Source: Methylobacterium mesophilicum SR1.6/6 (GTDB lineage Bacteria; Pseudomonadota; Alphaproteobacteria; Rhizobiales; Beijerinckiaceae). From it: a DNA stretch of 64,000 nucleotides. Below the pieces are notes generated by a model that ran no database searches, was not told the DNA's origin, and saw only the letters and a program-made list of their open reading frames with translations. The stretch lies in NCBI RefSeq assembly GCF_000364445.2, contig NZ_CP043538.1, positions 2,177,612 through 2,241,611 on the forward strand, read 5' to 3'. The position numbers and the translations under genes are program-made. The stretch's first letter is position 1, and every line of letters starts with the position of its first letter. Positions 1-8,011 of the stretch are shown here, in pieces.

Positions 1-2
1 AT

Positions 3-617
3 CTCTGGACCTTCCTGCACGCGCTCTGCGAGACCCTGGGTATCGCCTTCCTCGGCACGCTCACGGCGGCATTCCTGGCCTTCCCGGTGGCGTTCCTGGC
101 CGCCCGCAACGTCGTGCCCAACCCGTTCGCGCGCTTCGCGGTCCGCCGCGGCCTCGACGTCCTGCGCTCGGTGGACGTGCTGATCTGGGCGCTCATCTGG
201 ATCAACGTCGTCGGGCTCGGCCCCTTCGCCGGCATGCTCGCCATCGCGTGTTCGGACGTCGGCGCGCTGGGCAAGCTGTTCTCCGAGGCGATCGAGACCT
301 GCGACCGCCGCGCCGGCGAGGGCGTCGTCGCCTCGGGCGGCTCGGCCCTCCACCGCATCCGCTTCGGACTGATCCCCGGGGTCCTGCCGGTCCTGGCGAG
401 CCAGGTTCTGTACTTCTTCGAGTCGAACACCCGCTCGGCCACGATCATCGGCATCGTCGGGGCCGGCGGGATCGGCCAGTATCTCACCGAACTGATCCGC
501 GTGCTGGAGCTGCGGCAGGTCGCCTTCCTGGTGCTGATGATCCTCGCCACCGTCGCGGCGATCGACTGGGTCTCGACCCGCCTGCGCCGGGCGATCATCG
601 GGCCCGCGGCGCGCTGA
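3..617 (+). CDS. phnE: Phosphonate ABC transporter permease PhnE, 3' part only
   Basis: This is the C-terminal part (204 residues) of an inner-membrane permease; the start lies before the window. The reading frame is open from base 3. It carries several hydrophobic membrane segments and a cytoplasmic EAA-type loop (EAIETCDRR...G...RIRFGLIPGVLP), the surface that docks onto the ATPase in binding-protein-dependent importers. A Gly-rich GIVGAGGIGQYL stretch near the end is typical of PhnE and related phosphonate permeases. PhnE works with PhnC (ATPase) and PhnD (binding protein), presumably encoded upstream. It points toward phnF, and the position beside phnF-phnGHIJKLMN supports the call over a generic permease. 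Confidence 0.9.
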   Translation, partial: LWTFLHALCETLGIAFLGTLTAAFLAFPVAFLAARNVVPNPFARFAVRRGLDVLRSVDVLIWALIWINVVGLGPFAGMLAIACSDVGALGKLFSEAIETCDRRAGEGVVASGGSALHRIRFGLIPGVLPVLASQVLYFFESNTRSATIIGIVGAGGIGQYLTELIRVLELRQVAFLVLMILATVAAIDWVSTRLRRAIIGPAAR

Positions 618-649
618 GGACGCCGGCCGAGCTCGCCTCCGACCCGCGA

Positions 650-760
650 CCTCATCCTGTGGTGCGGCGCAGCCGCCTCGAAGGAGCCCTCCAGACACTG
701 CCGCGATCCCTGGAGCCCTCCTTCGAGGCCTTCGCGGCGCTGCGGCGCCTCAGGATGAGG
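650..760. repeat. Intergenic imperfect palindrome (REP/MITE-like)
   Basis: This 111-bp stretch lies between the convergent phnE and phnF genes. Its ends, CCTCATCCTG (650-659) and CAGGATGAGG (751-760), are perfect inverted repeats. The inside is also nearly palindromic: CGAAGGAGCCCTCCAG is mirrored by CTGGAGCCCTCCTTCG. The whole can fold into one long hairpin, which could stop transcription from either side. It resembles the short palindromic repeats common between genes in Methylobacterium, but copy number cannot be judged from this window. Confidence 0.7.
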
Positions 761-787
761 GGGTGGGATGAGACGGCCGCCGCAGCG

Positions 788-1543
788 TCACCCGCCGATC
801 ACCAGCTCCACCCGGTCGGCGGCGAACAGGGTCCGGTTCGCCTGGATCGGTACGCCCGCGGGATCGACGTTGACGCTCGACACTACGAGGACGACCCGTC
901 CCGGCGTGATGTCGAGCCGGCTTGCCTCCTGGGCGTCGGCCGGGCGGGCGCGGACGCGCGTCGACATCCGGGTGTAGTCGGGAACGCCGCACTCGGCGAA
1001 GGCCCGGGTGATCGAGCCGCGCGCCGCATAGGCCTCGCCGAAACCGGCGAACCGCGGCAGCGGCAGCCACGTCAGCGCCGTCGACAGCGGGGCGCCGTCC
1101 GCCCGGTGGACGGTGTGGAGTTCCAAGACCGGCGCGCCGGGCGTCAGCGCCAGCGCCAGCGCCTGTTCGGGCGCGGCCGGCACGGTGGCGGCCGCGAGCA
1201 GGTCGCCCCAGGCTTCGCGCCCCGCCCCGGAGACGATCTCGGAGAAGCGGGTGCGCGTCCCGATCGGGTAGGACAGCGGCGCCCCCTCCACGAACGTGCC
1301 GCGGCCCTGGCTGGCGCGTACCAAGCCACCCTCCGCGAGCGCGGCGAGCGCCCGGCGCACCGTGTGGCGGTTGACGGAGAAGCGCGCCGCCAGGGCGGAC
1401 TCGGTCGGGAGCTGCTGGCCCGCCGCGTAAAGCCCCGCCGCGATGTCGGCCGTCAGCGCGTCGGCGATCTGCCGCCACGCCGTCAGCCCCTCGCCCCGGA
1501 CGAGGCCGGGTGTCTGCAGCTGCGCATCCATCCCGTCATCCAA
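788..1543 (-). CDS. phnF: Phosphonate operon regulator PhnF (GntR/HutC family)
   Basis: This 251-residue protein has an N-terminal winged helix-turn-helix of the GntR type (about residues 20-85, with LPTESALAARFSVNRHTVRRAL) followed by a UTRA ligand-sensing domain (about 95-245). This is the architecture of PhnF, which represses phosphonate catabolism genes. It is transcribed away from phnG, with only about 65 bp between the two starts, and that gap contains a perfect inverted repeat that fits a PhnF operator. Annotation as PhnF rather than another HutC-like regulator rests mainly on this divergent placement. The ligand is not visible from sequence. Confidence 0.9.
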   Translation of the reverse strand: MDDGMDAQLQTPGLVRGEGLTAWRQIADALTADIAAGLYAAGQQLPTESALAARFSVNRHTVRRALAALAEGGLVRASQGRGTFVEGAPLSYPIGTRTRFSEIVSGAGREAWGDLLAAATVPAAPEQALALALTPGAPVLELHTVHRADGAPLSTALTWLPLPRFAGFGEAYAARGSITRAFAECGVPDYTRMSTRVRARPADAQEASRLDITPGRVVLVVSSVNVDPAGVPIQANRTLFAADRVELVIGG

Positions 1544-1567
1544 ACTTCATTTGCGCCCCTTACGCCA

Positions 1568-1589
1568 GTTGTCTACACGATTAGACAAC
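1568..1589. promoter_or_regulatory. Putative PhnF operator (8-bp inverted repeat)
   Basis: A perfect inverted repeat, GTTGTCTA (1568-1575), 6-bp spacer, TAGACAAC (1582-1589), sits between the divergent phnF and phnG starts. GntR/HutC regulators bind such palindromes, and it is the only strong one in this intergenic gap. It lies about 20 bp before the phnG start and about 25 bp before the phnF start, so one bound repressor could cover both promoters. Confidence 0.7.
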
Positions 1590-1610
1590 CGCGGGGCGGA
1601 GAGATTCGCG

Positions 1611-2072
1611 ATGACGACGAGCAGGGGATCGGTCGGCGAGATCGCCGCGCGACAGGACATGATGGCGCTCTGCGCCGACGCCGGGCGGGACGATCTCGAG
1701 GCTGCGGTCGCGACGCTCGAGGTCCCGGCGGCCGAGGATCTGCGGCCCCCGGAGACCGGGCTGGTCATGGCCACCGGCCGGATCGGCGGCGACGGGCGGT
1801 CCTTCAACCTGGGTGAGGTCAGCGTGACGCGGGCCGCGATCCGGCTCGACGGGGTCGGCACGGGGTTCGCCTACCATCTCGGCCGTGACCGCGCGAAGGC
1901 GCGGCTCGCCGCGATCCTCGATGGTCTCTGGCAGGATCCGGGCCGGCGCGGCCGGGTCGAGGAGGCGCTCGCGCCGGTCGCCCGGCGGATCGAGGCCGCG
2001 CGCCGGCAGGCCGCCCGGCGCACCGCCGCGACCCGGGTCGACTTCCTGACCCTCGCCCGCGGGGAGGATTGA
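1611..2072 (+). CDS. phnG: C-P lyase core subunit PhnG
   Basis: PhnG (153 residues here, the usual size) is a structural subunit of the PhnGHIJ core complex, which with PhnM converts phosphonate plus ATP to a ribosyl phosphonate triphosphate. The recognisable elements are the early helix with REIAARQxxMALCA-like residues, the LRPPETGLVMATGRIGG segment and the FNLGEVSVTRAAIRL strand. The start at 1611 is chosen because it follows a GGAGAGA ribosome-binding site and gives the family length; an upstream ATG would run into the phnF side. It is the first gene of the operon, and its stop lies just before phnH. Confidence 0.93.
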   Translation: MTTSRGSVGEIAARQDMMALCADAGRDDLEAAVATLEVPAAEDLRPPETGLVMATGRIGGDGRSFNLGEVSVTRAAIRLDGVGTGFAYHLGRDRAKARLAAILDGLWQDPGRRGRVEEALAPVARRIEAARRQAARRTAATRVDFLTLARGED

Positions 2073-2074
2073 GC

Positions 2075-2662
2075 ATGCTCGCCCCCGGCTTCGCCGATCC
2101 GGTCCACGACGCGCAGGGGACCTTCCGGGCCGTGATGGACGCGCTGGCCCGACCCGGGCAGCCGCGGCCGCTCGTCCCCGGCCTCGCGCCGCCCGCGCCC
2201 CTGACACCGGAACTCGCCGCCGTCGCGCTGACGCTCACCGACGCCGACACGCCGGTCTGGCTCGACGCGGCGCTGGCGGCCGTGCCGGACGTCGCGGCGT
2301 ATCTGCGCTTCCACACCGGGGCGCCGCTCACCGACGACCCGGCCCGAGCGGCCTTCGCGCTCGTCCGCGAGCCCGCGCGCTGCCCGCCGCTCCGCCGCTT
2401 CGCGCCGGGCACGCCGGCCTATCCCGATACCTCCACGACGCTGGTGCTGGCCCTCGACTCCCTCATTCCGGGGGAGGGGCTGCACCTGTCGGGCCCGGGC
2501 ATCCGGGGCGCTGCCCGCGTGGCGCCCGAGCCCGTGCCGGCGGACTTCGTGGCGCAGCTCGCCGAGAACCGCGCGGATTTTCCCCTGGGCGTCGACCTGA
2601 TCCTCACCGCACCGGGCCGCGTCGCCGGCCTGCCGCGCTCCACCGTCGTGACGGAGGGTTAG
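2075..2662 (+). CDS. phnH: C-P lyase core subunit PhnH
   Basis: PhnH (195 residues) is part of the PhnGHIJ complex, a PLP-transferase-like fold without known catalytic residues. The N-terminus (LAPGFADPVHDAQGTFRAVMDALARPG) is the family hallmark, followed by LTLTDADTPVWLD and FHTGAPL. The ATG at 2075 is taken as the start, 2 bp after the phnG stop; a TTG six bases earlier is also in frame. Tight spacing to phnG and phnI indicates one transcript. Confidence 0.93.
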   Translation: MLAPGFADPVHDAQGTFRAVMDALARPGQPRPLVPGLAPPAPLTPELAAVALTLTDADTPVWLDAALAAVPDVAAYLRFHTGAPLTDDPARAAFALVREPARCPPLRRFAPGTPAYPDTSTTLVLALDSLIPGEGLHLSGPGIRGAARVAPEPVPADFVAQLAENRADFPLGVDLILTAPGRVAGLPRSTVVTEG

Positions 2663-2665
2663 CCG

Positions 2666-3784
2666 ATGTACGTGGCCGTGAAGGGCGGCGAGGCCGCCAT
2701 CGACAACGCCCACCGCCTCCTCGCCGAGGCGCGCCGGGGCGACCCCGCCGTGCCGGACCTCTCGGTCGCGCAGATCCGCGAGCAGATGGCGCTGCTGGTC
2801 GACCGGGTCATGACCGAGGGCTCGCTCTACGACCCCGACCTCGCGGCGCTCGCCCTCAAGCAGGCCCGCGGCGACGTGGTCGAGGCGGTGTTCCTGGTCC
2901 GCGCCTACCGGACGACGCTGCCCCGGTTCGGGACCTCGGCGCCGGTGGAGACCGGCGCCATGGCGGTGGAGCGGCGGGTCTCCGCCACCTTCAAGGATCT
3001 GCCGGGCGGGCAGGTGCTCGGGCCGACCTTCGACTACACGCACCGGCTGATCGATTTCGCGCTGGCCGCCGGGGAGGATGGAGAGGGCCCCGTCGAGACC
3101 GCCGCCGAGGCCGAGCCGCGGGCCGATGCCGGATATTGCCCCCGGGTCACCGACCTGCTGGCGCAGGACGGTCTGATCGAGCCCTCGCCCCAGGAGGATG
3201 GCGCGCCCGTCGGCGACCTCACCCGCGAGCCGGTGGATTACCCGGCCGACCGGGCCCTGCGCCTCCAGGCCCTCGCCCGGGGCGACGAGGGCTTCATCCT
3301 GAGCCTCGCCTACTCGACCCAGCGCGGCTACGGCCGCACCCACCCGTTCGTCGGCGAGATCCGGGTCGGCGAGGTGGCGGTGGCGTTCGTGCCGGAGGAG
3401 CTGGGCTTCGCGGTGCCGCTCGGCCGGGTCCGGCTCACCGAGTGCCAGATGGTCAATCAGTTCAAGGGCTCGGGGGCGGCGCCGCCGCAATTCACGCGGG
3501 GTTACGGGCTGAGTTTCGGGCAGAGCGAGCGCAAGGCCATGGCGATGGCCCTCGTCGACCGGGCGTTGCGCGCTGAGGAACTCGGCGAGCCGGTGGCGAG
3601 CCCGGCCCAGGACCAGGAATTCGTCCTGGCCCATTGCGACAGCCTCCAGGCGACTGGCTTCGTCGAGCACCTGAAGCTGCCCCACTATGTCGACTTCCAG
3701 GCCGAGCTGGAACTGGTTCGCCGGCTACGCGCCGAGTTCGCGCGGAAATCCGAATTCGTCGAGATGCAGGAGGCCGCGGAATGA
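2666..3784 (+). CDS. phnI: C-P lyase core subunit PhnI (nucleosidase)
   Basis: PhnI (372 residues) is the nucleosidase subunit that displaces adenine from ATP or GTP and, with PhnG, PhnH and PhnL, forms alpha-D-ribose-1-phosphonate-5-triphosphate. The N-terminal MYVAVKGGEAAIDNAH, the central RRVSATFKDLPGGQVLGPTFDYTHRL and the late TRGYGLSFGQSERKAM and HCDSLQATGFVEHLKLPHYVDFQ segments are strongly conserved family features. It begins 3 bp after the phnH stop. Its stop overlaps the ATG of phnJ as ATGA, the arrangement used for translational coupling. Confidence 0.95.
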   Translation: MYVAVKGGEAAIDNAHRLLAEARRGDPAVPDLSVAQIREQMALLVDRVMTEGSLYDPDLAALALKQARGDVVEAVFLVRAYRTTLPRFGTSAPVETGAMAVERRVSATFKDLPGGQVLGPTFDYTHRLIDFALAAGEDGEGPVETAAEAEPRADAGYCPRVTDLLAQDGLIEPSPQEDGAPVGDLTREPVDYPADRALRLQALARGDEGFILSLAYSTQRGYGRTHPFVGEIRVGEVAVAFVPEELGFAVPLGRVRLTECQMVNQFKGSGAAPPQFTRGYGLSFGQSERKAMAMALVDRALRAEELGEPVASPAQDQEFVLAHCDSLQATGFVEHLKLPHYVDFQAELELVRRLRAEFARKSEFVEMQEAAE

Positions 3785-4844
3785 GCGCGACGCACACGGT
3801 TCTCCCTCCCCCCTCTCCGGGGGAGGGTGGCCCGCGGAGGGGGTCGGGTCGGGACGTAGTCCCGCAAGAGGGGCAGCGCGACGATGTGGGTTTCGGCTCC
3901 CGGCGCGAGCTTTCCGGACACGTCGCTCCCCTCTCCCGACCCCTGCTGACGCAGGGGCCACCCTCCCCCGCAGAGGGGGAGGGGGAGAAGCGGAGCCGAC
4001 CGCCCCGCAATCCGGCTACAACTTCGCCTATCTCGACGAGGGCACGAAGCGGATGATCCGCCGGGCCATCCTCAAGGCGATCGCGGTGCCGGGCTACCAG
4101 GTGCCCTTCGCCTCCCGCGAGATGCCGATGCCGTACGGCTGGGGCACCGGCGGCGTGCAGGTCACGGCGGCGATCCTCGGCCGGTCGGACGTGCTCAAGG
4201 TCATCGACCAGGGCGCCGACGACACCACCAACGCGGTCTCGATCCGCCGCTTCTTCGCAAAGACGTCCGGCGTCGCCACCACCACGCGCACCACGCAGGC
4301 GACGGTCATCCAGACCCGCCACCGCATCCCCGAGACGCCGCTGACCGAGGGCCAGACGCTGGTCTACCAGGTGCCGATCCCCGAGCCGCTGCGCTTCCTC
4401 GAACCCCGCGAGACCGAGACGCGGCAGCTCCACGCGCTGGCCGAGTACGGCGCCATGCACGTGAAGCTCTACGAGGACATCAGCCGCCACGGCCACATCG
4501 CCACCACCTACGCGTACCCGGTGGAGGTCGCCGGCCGCTACGTGATGGACCCGTCGCCGACGCCGAAATTCGACAATCCCAAGATGGACGATTGCCCGGC
4601 GCTCCAGCTCTTCGGCGCGGGCCGCGAGCGGCGGATCTACGCGGTGCCGCCCCACACGCGGGTGCGCAGCCTCGATTTCGAGGACCACCCGTTCCGCGTG
4701 CAGGAATTCACGCATCCTTGCGCCCTGTGCGGGGCGCGCGGCCACTACCTCGACGAGGTGGTCACCGACGATGTCGGCGGCCGGATGTTCATCTGCTCCG
4801 ACACCGACATCTGCGAGACCCGCGTCGCGGAGGCGGCCCGATGA
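3781..4844 (+). pseudogene. phnJ: phnJ (C-P lyase radical-SAM subunit) interrupted by a 188-bp element
   Basis: PhnJ is the Fe-S radical-SAM enzyme that breaks the C-P bond. The body from about 4011 (SGYNFAYLDEGTKRMIRRAI) to 4844 is intact and conserved, including the Fe-S region with CALC and a C-x5-C pair (ICSDTDIC) near the end. The native ATG (3781, coupled to phnI) is followed by only six further codons before a 188-bp inverted-repeat element. Removing 3801-3988 restores one frame reading MSATHTVAEPTAPQ-SGYNFAY. With the element, the ATG frame ends at 4056 and the body is in another frame, with no ATG, GTG or TTG between 3781 and the conserved start. The only in-frame ATGs are 3687 (inside phnI) and 4053 (which would drop conserved residues). 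It may be a recent loss of function, or may be rescued by frameshifting, or contain a one-base sequencing error. Confidence 0.85.
3801..3988. repeat. 188-bp inverted-repeat element inserted in phnJ
   Basis: The ends are long imperfect inverted repeats: the first ~33 bp (TCTCCCTCCCCCCTCTCC then GGGGGAGGGTGGCCC) mirror the last ~35 bp (GGGGCCACCCTCCCCCGC then AGAGGGGGAGGGGGAGA). The middle is also partly palindromic (GGGGTCGGG and AGCGCGAC on one side, GTCGCT and CCCGACCCC on the other). It has no protein-coding homology I recognise and no clear target duplication. The composition matches the 'gggagggtggccc' type of intergenic repeats in Methylobacterium. Both the ATG frame and the downstream PhnJ frame are free of stops across it, reminiscent of palindromic elements that insert in coding genes. 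As RNA it would form a very stable hairpin inside the phn transcript. Confidence 0.8.
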
Positions 4845-5614
4845 GCGCACCGCTCCTCTCCGCGCACGGCCTGACCAAGGCCTACGGCAGCCGGCTCGCC
4901 TGTGCCGGCATCGACCTCGACGTCACCGAGGGCGAGGTGCTGGCCATCGTGGGCGAATCGGGCTCGGGCAAGTCGACGCTCCTGTCGCTGCTCGCCGGCG
5001 AGCTGGCGCCTGATTCGGGCGCGGTCCGCTACCGGCTGCGCGATGGGCAGACCCGCAGCCTCGCGGATCTCGGTCCGGCGGACCTCCGGCGGCTGATGCG
5101 CACCGATTGGGGCTTCGTCCGGCAGGATGCCCGCCAGGGCCTGCGCATGGCGGTCTCGGCCGGCGGCAATGTCGGCGAGCGGCTGATGGGAATGGGCGAG
5201 CGCCATTACGGCCGCATCCGCGGCCAGGCGCTGGACTGGCTCGGGCGGGTGGAGATCGAGGCGGGCCGCGTGGACGATCCGCCGAGCCAGTTCTCCGGCG
5301 GCATGCGCCAGCGGCTCCAGATCGCCCGCAACCTCGTCACCGGGCCGCGGCTGGTGCTGATGGACGAGCCGACCTCCGGCCTCGACGTCTCGGTCCAGGC
5401 CCGGCTCCTCGACCTGATCCGGCGCCTCTCGGCGGAACTCCGGCTCGCCGTGATCATCGTCACCCACGACCTCGCGGTGGCGCGGCTGCTCTCGCACCGG
5501 ATCGCCGTGATGCGGGCGGGCCGGGTGATCGAGACCGGCCTCACCGACCGGGTGCTCGACGATCCCGAGCACGCCTACACCCAGCTCCTCGTCTCCTCGG
5601 TGCTCGCCGCATGA
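4841..5614 (+). CDS. phnK: C-P lyase ABC-type ATPase subunit PhnK
   Basis: This 257-residue ABC ATPase has Walker A GESGSGKST (about residues 40-48), signature SGGMRQRLQIARNL and Walker B LVLMDEPTSGLD with a downstream switch histidine (VTHDLAVARLL). PhnK binds the PhnGHIJ core and couples nucleotide use to the C-P lyase reaction; despite the ABC fold it is not a transporter. The start at 4841 overlaps the phnJ stop (ATGA), so its translation is probably coupled to that gene, which matters because phnJ is interrupted. Confidence 0.93.
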   Translation: MSAPLLSAHGLTKAYGSRLACAGIDLDVTEGEVLAIVGESGSGKSTLLSLLAGELAPDSGAVRYRLRDGQTRSLADLGPADLRRLMRTDWGFVRQDARQGLRMAVSAGGNVGERLMGMGERHYGRIRGQALDWLGRVEIEAGRVDDPPSQFSGGMRQRLQIARNLVTGPRLVLMDEPTSGLDVSVQARLLDLIRRLSAELRLAVIIVTHDLAVARLLSHRIAVMRAGRVIETGLTDRVLDDPEHAYTQLLVSSVLAA

Positions 5615-6318
5615 CTGCGCTCCTCACCTTCCGGGACGTCGCCAAGAGCTTCACCCTGCACCTGCGCGGCGGGATCGTGCTGCCGGTGGTCAGCGGCGTC
5701 AGCCTGTCCGTGGAGCCCGGCGAGTGCGTGGTGCTGGGCGGCCCGTCGGGAGCCGGCAAATCTTCGCTCCTCAAGATGGCCTACGGCAATTACCGCTGCG
5801 ACGCGGGCGCCATCCTGGTCCGCGACGGCGACGCGGTCGTCGACGTCGTCCGGGCGGACCCGCGGGCGGTCCTGGCGCTGCGGGCGCGGGTCATCGCCTA
5901 CGTGTCCCAGTTCCTGCGGGTGATCCCGCGGGTCGCCGCCCTCGACGTGGTCGAGGCCGCCGGCCGCGAGGGCGGGCTCGACGCCGAGACGGCGCGCGCC
6001 CGGGCCAGGGACCTGCTGGCCCGGCTCAACCTGCCGGAGCGGCTCTGGGGCCTGCCGCCGGCCACCTTCTCGGGTGGCGAGCAGCAGCGGGTCAACATCG
6101 CCCGCGGGTTGATCGCCGACCGGCCGCTGCTTCTGCTGGACGAGCCCACCGCCTCCCTCGACGCGCAGAACCGCGCGGTGGTGGCCGACCTCGTACGCGA
6201 GAAGCTGACGGCCGGAGCTGGCGTGCTCGGCATCTTCCACGACAGCGAGATGCGCGATGCTGTGGCGACTCGGGTGGTCGACGTCACCCGCTTCGCACCG
6301 CACGCCCGGGCAGCCTGA
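5611..6318 (+). CDS. phnL: C-P lyase ABC-type ATPase subunit PhnL
   Basis: PhnL (235 residues) is the second ABC ATPase of the C-P lyase system. The N-terminal KSFTLHLRGGIVLPVVSGVS is typical of PhnL and distinguishes it from PhnK. Walker A GPSGAGKSS, signature SGGEQQRVNIARGL, Walker B LLLLDEPTASLD and the FHDSEMRDAVATR tail are all present. The start at 5611 overlaps the phnK stop by 4 bp, so a longer frame running back into phnK is disregarded. Biochemically it is required with PhnG, PhnH and PhnI for the first step on phosphonates. Confidence 0.93.
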   Translation: MTALLTFRDVAKSFTLHLRGGIVLPVVSGVSLSVEPGECVVLGGPSGAGKSSLLKMAYGNYRCDAGAILVRDGDAVVDVVRADPRAVLALRARVIAYVSQFLRVIPRVAALDVVEAAGREGGLDAETARARARDLLARLNLPERLWGLPPATFSGGEQQRVNIARGLIADRPLLLLDEPTASLDAQNRAVVADLVREKLTAGAGVLGIFHDSEMRDAVATRVVDVTRFAPHARAA

Positions 6319-6329
6319 GGACCGACGCG

Positions 6330-7466
6330 ATGGACGATTTCATCATCGAGAACGCGACCCTGGTCCTGCCCGACCGGGTGCAGCGCGGCTGGCTCGCGGT
6401 CTCCGACGGGGCCATCGCGGAGATCGGCGAGGGCCGCCCGCCCGCCCGCGGCCTCGATCTCGGCGGCGATCACCTGATTCCCGGCCTGATCGAGCTGCAC
6501 ACCGATCACCTGGAGAGCCACTACGCGCCGCGCCCGAAGGTGCGCTGGCACCCGCTCGGCGCGGTCCTGGCCTACGACGCGCAGATCACCGCCTCGGGCA
6601 TCACCACGGTGTTCGACTCCCTGCGTGCCGGCAGCGATCCCGACGGCAGCGGCCTCGGCTCCGAGCTGGAGCAGCTCGCCGGCGCCATCGCCGCCGCCCG
6701 GGACCGGGACCTGTTCCGGGCCGAGCACTTCACGCACCTGCGCTGCGAATTGCCGTCCACCGACGTGCTCGACACGGTGGCGGAGTTCGTGGCCCGCTAT
6801 CCCGTCGGGCTGATCTCGCTGATGGATCACACCCCGGGCCAGAGGCAGTTCCGCGACATGGCGAAGTACTACACGTACGCCACCCGCGGCGGCCGGCCGA
6901 TGGACGAGATCCGCGCCAACACCGAGCGCAAGATCCGCGACGGCCAGGCGCTGAATGCGCGGAATCGCCCGGCCCTCGTTCACTTCGCGCGGGAGATGAA
7001 CATCCCGCTGGCCAGCCACGACGACACCACCCTGGCGGACGTGGAACTGGCGGTCGGCGAGGGCGTGCGGCTCGCCGAGTTCCCCACTACCCTGGAGGCG
7101 GCCCGGGCCGCGCACGGGCGCGGCATCACCGTCATGATGGGGGCGCCCAACCTGATCCGCGGCGGTTCGCATTCCGGCAATGTCGCGGCGCTGGCGCTGG
7201 CCGAGGCCGGCCATCTCGACATCCTGTCGTCGGACTACGTGCCGGCGAGCCTGCTGATGGCGGCCTTCCTGCTGCCCGAGCAGGCGCCGTCGATCACGCT
7301 CCCGGAGGCGCTCGCCACCGTCACGGCCAACCCCGCCCAGGCCACCGGCCTGACCGACCGCGGCGCCTTGCAGACCGGCCTGCGGGCCGACCTCGTGCGC
7401 GTGCAGCTCGCCGAGGGCGTGCCGGTGGTGCGCGAGGTCTGGCGCACCGGGCGGCGTGTGGCCTGA
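6330..7466 (+). CDS. phnM: Ribosyl-phosphonate triphosphate diphosphatase PhnM
   Basis: PhnM (378 residues) is an amidohydrolase-superfamily enzyme that removes pyrophosphate from alpha-D-ribose-1-phosphonate-5-triphosphate, producing the PhnJ substrate. Metal-ligand motifs are visible: HTDHLESHYAPRP (about residues 57-70), the FDSLRAG segment, LMDHTPGQRQF, ASHDDTTL, and the late LSSDYVPASLL aspartate. The start at 6330 gives family length and lies 11 bp after phnL. The stop overlaps the phnN start. Confidence 0.95.
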   Translation: MDDFIIENATLVLPDRVQRGWLAVSDGAIAEIGEGRPPARGLDLGGDHLIPGLIELHTDHLESHYAPRPKVRWHPLGAVLAYDAQITASGITTVFDSLRAGSDPDGSGLGSELEQLAGAIAAARDRDLFRAEHFTHLRCELPSTDVLDTVAEFVARYPVGLISLMDHTPGQRQFRDMAKYYTYATRGGRPMDEIRANTERKIRDGQALNARNRPALVHFAREMNIPLASHDDTTLADVELAVGEGVRLAEFPTTLEAARAAHGRGITVMMGAPNLIRGGSHSGNVAALALAEAGHLDILSSDYVPASLLMAAFLLPEQAPSITLPEALATVTANPAQATGLTDRGALQTGLRADLVRVQLAEGVPVVREVWRTGRRVA

Positions 7467-7996
7467 TGCCGGGCTGCCTCGTCCTCGTGGTCGGTCCGAG
7501 CGGCGCCGGCAAGGACACGTTGATCCGGCTCGCCCGGGCGGCCCTGGCCGACGACCCGCGCTACGTCTTCCCCCGCCGCCTCGTGACGCGGCCCCCCTCG
7601 GCCGACGAGGACAACGCGGAGATCGACGAGGCCGCCTTCGCGGCCGGTCACGCGGCGGGACGCTTCACTCTGAGCTGGCGCGCGCACGGCCTCGGCTATG
7701 CCCTGCCGGCCGAGGCGGGAGTGCTGGCGGCCCGCGGCCATGTGGTGGTCTGCAACGTCTCGCGCCGCGTCGTCGCTCAGGCGCGCGCGGCCATCCCCCG
7801 GGTCAGCGTCGTCGAGATCACGGCGCCCGCCGAGATCCTGGCTCGGCGCCTCGAGGCCCGTGGTCGTGCGGAGGACGGCGACCTCGCCGCCCGTCTCGCC
7901 CGCGAGGGGCAGGTCGACGCCGACCTGTCCCTCGTCAATGTCGGGGCGCCGCAGACCGCGGCGGATCGGCTCATCGCGCATCTGCGCGCCTGCTGA
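7466..7996 (+). CDS. phnN: Ribose 1,5-bisphosphate phosphokinase PhnN
   Basis: PhnN (176 residues) phosphorylates ribose 1,5-bisphosphate to PRPP, returning the C-P lyase sugar product to nucleotide metabolism. It has a guanylate-kinase-like fold with a P-loop GPSGAGKDT at residues 10-18, followed by the RRLVTRPPSADEDN substrate segment. The ATG at 7466 shares a base with the phnM stop. It is the last gene of the operon in the window; a strong hairpin follows at 8012. Confidence 0.93.
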   Translation: MPGCLVLVVGPSGAGKDTLIRLARAALADDPRYVFPRRLVTRPPSADEDNAEIDEAAFAAGHAAGRFTLSWRAHGLGYALPAEAGVLAARGHVVVCNVSRRVVAQARAAIPRVSVVEITAPAEILARRLEARGRAEDGDLAARLAREGQVDADLSLVNVGAPQTAADRLIAHLRAC

Positions 7997-8011
7997 GCGC
8001 CCGGCACGAGA

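Noticed and set aside
248..1816. A 522-codon plus-strand frame across phnE and phnF
   Set aside because: It is an Arg/Pro/Gly-rich shadow of phnE and of the reverse strand of phnF, as expected in high-GC DNA.
3687..4844. A 385-codon frame covering phnJ from an ATG inside phnI
   Set aside because: The ATG at 3687 lies deep in phnI with no good ribosome-binding site, and the first 110 residues are a shadow of phnI and the inserted element. I annotate an interrupted phnJ instead.
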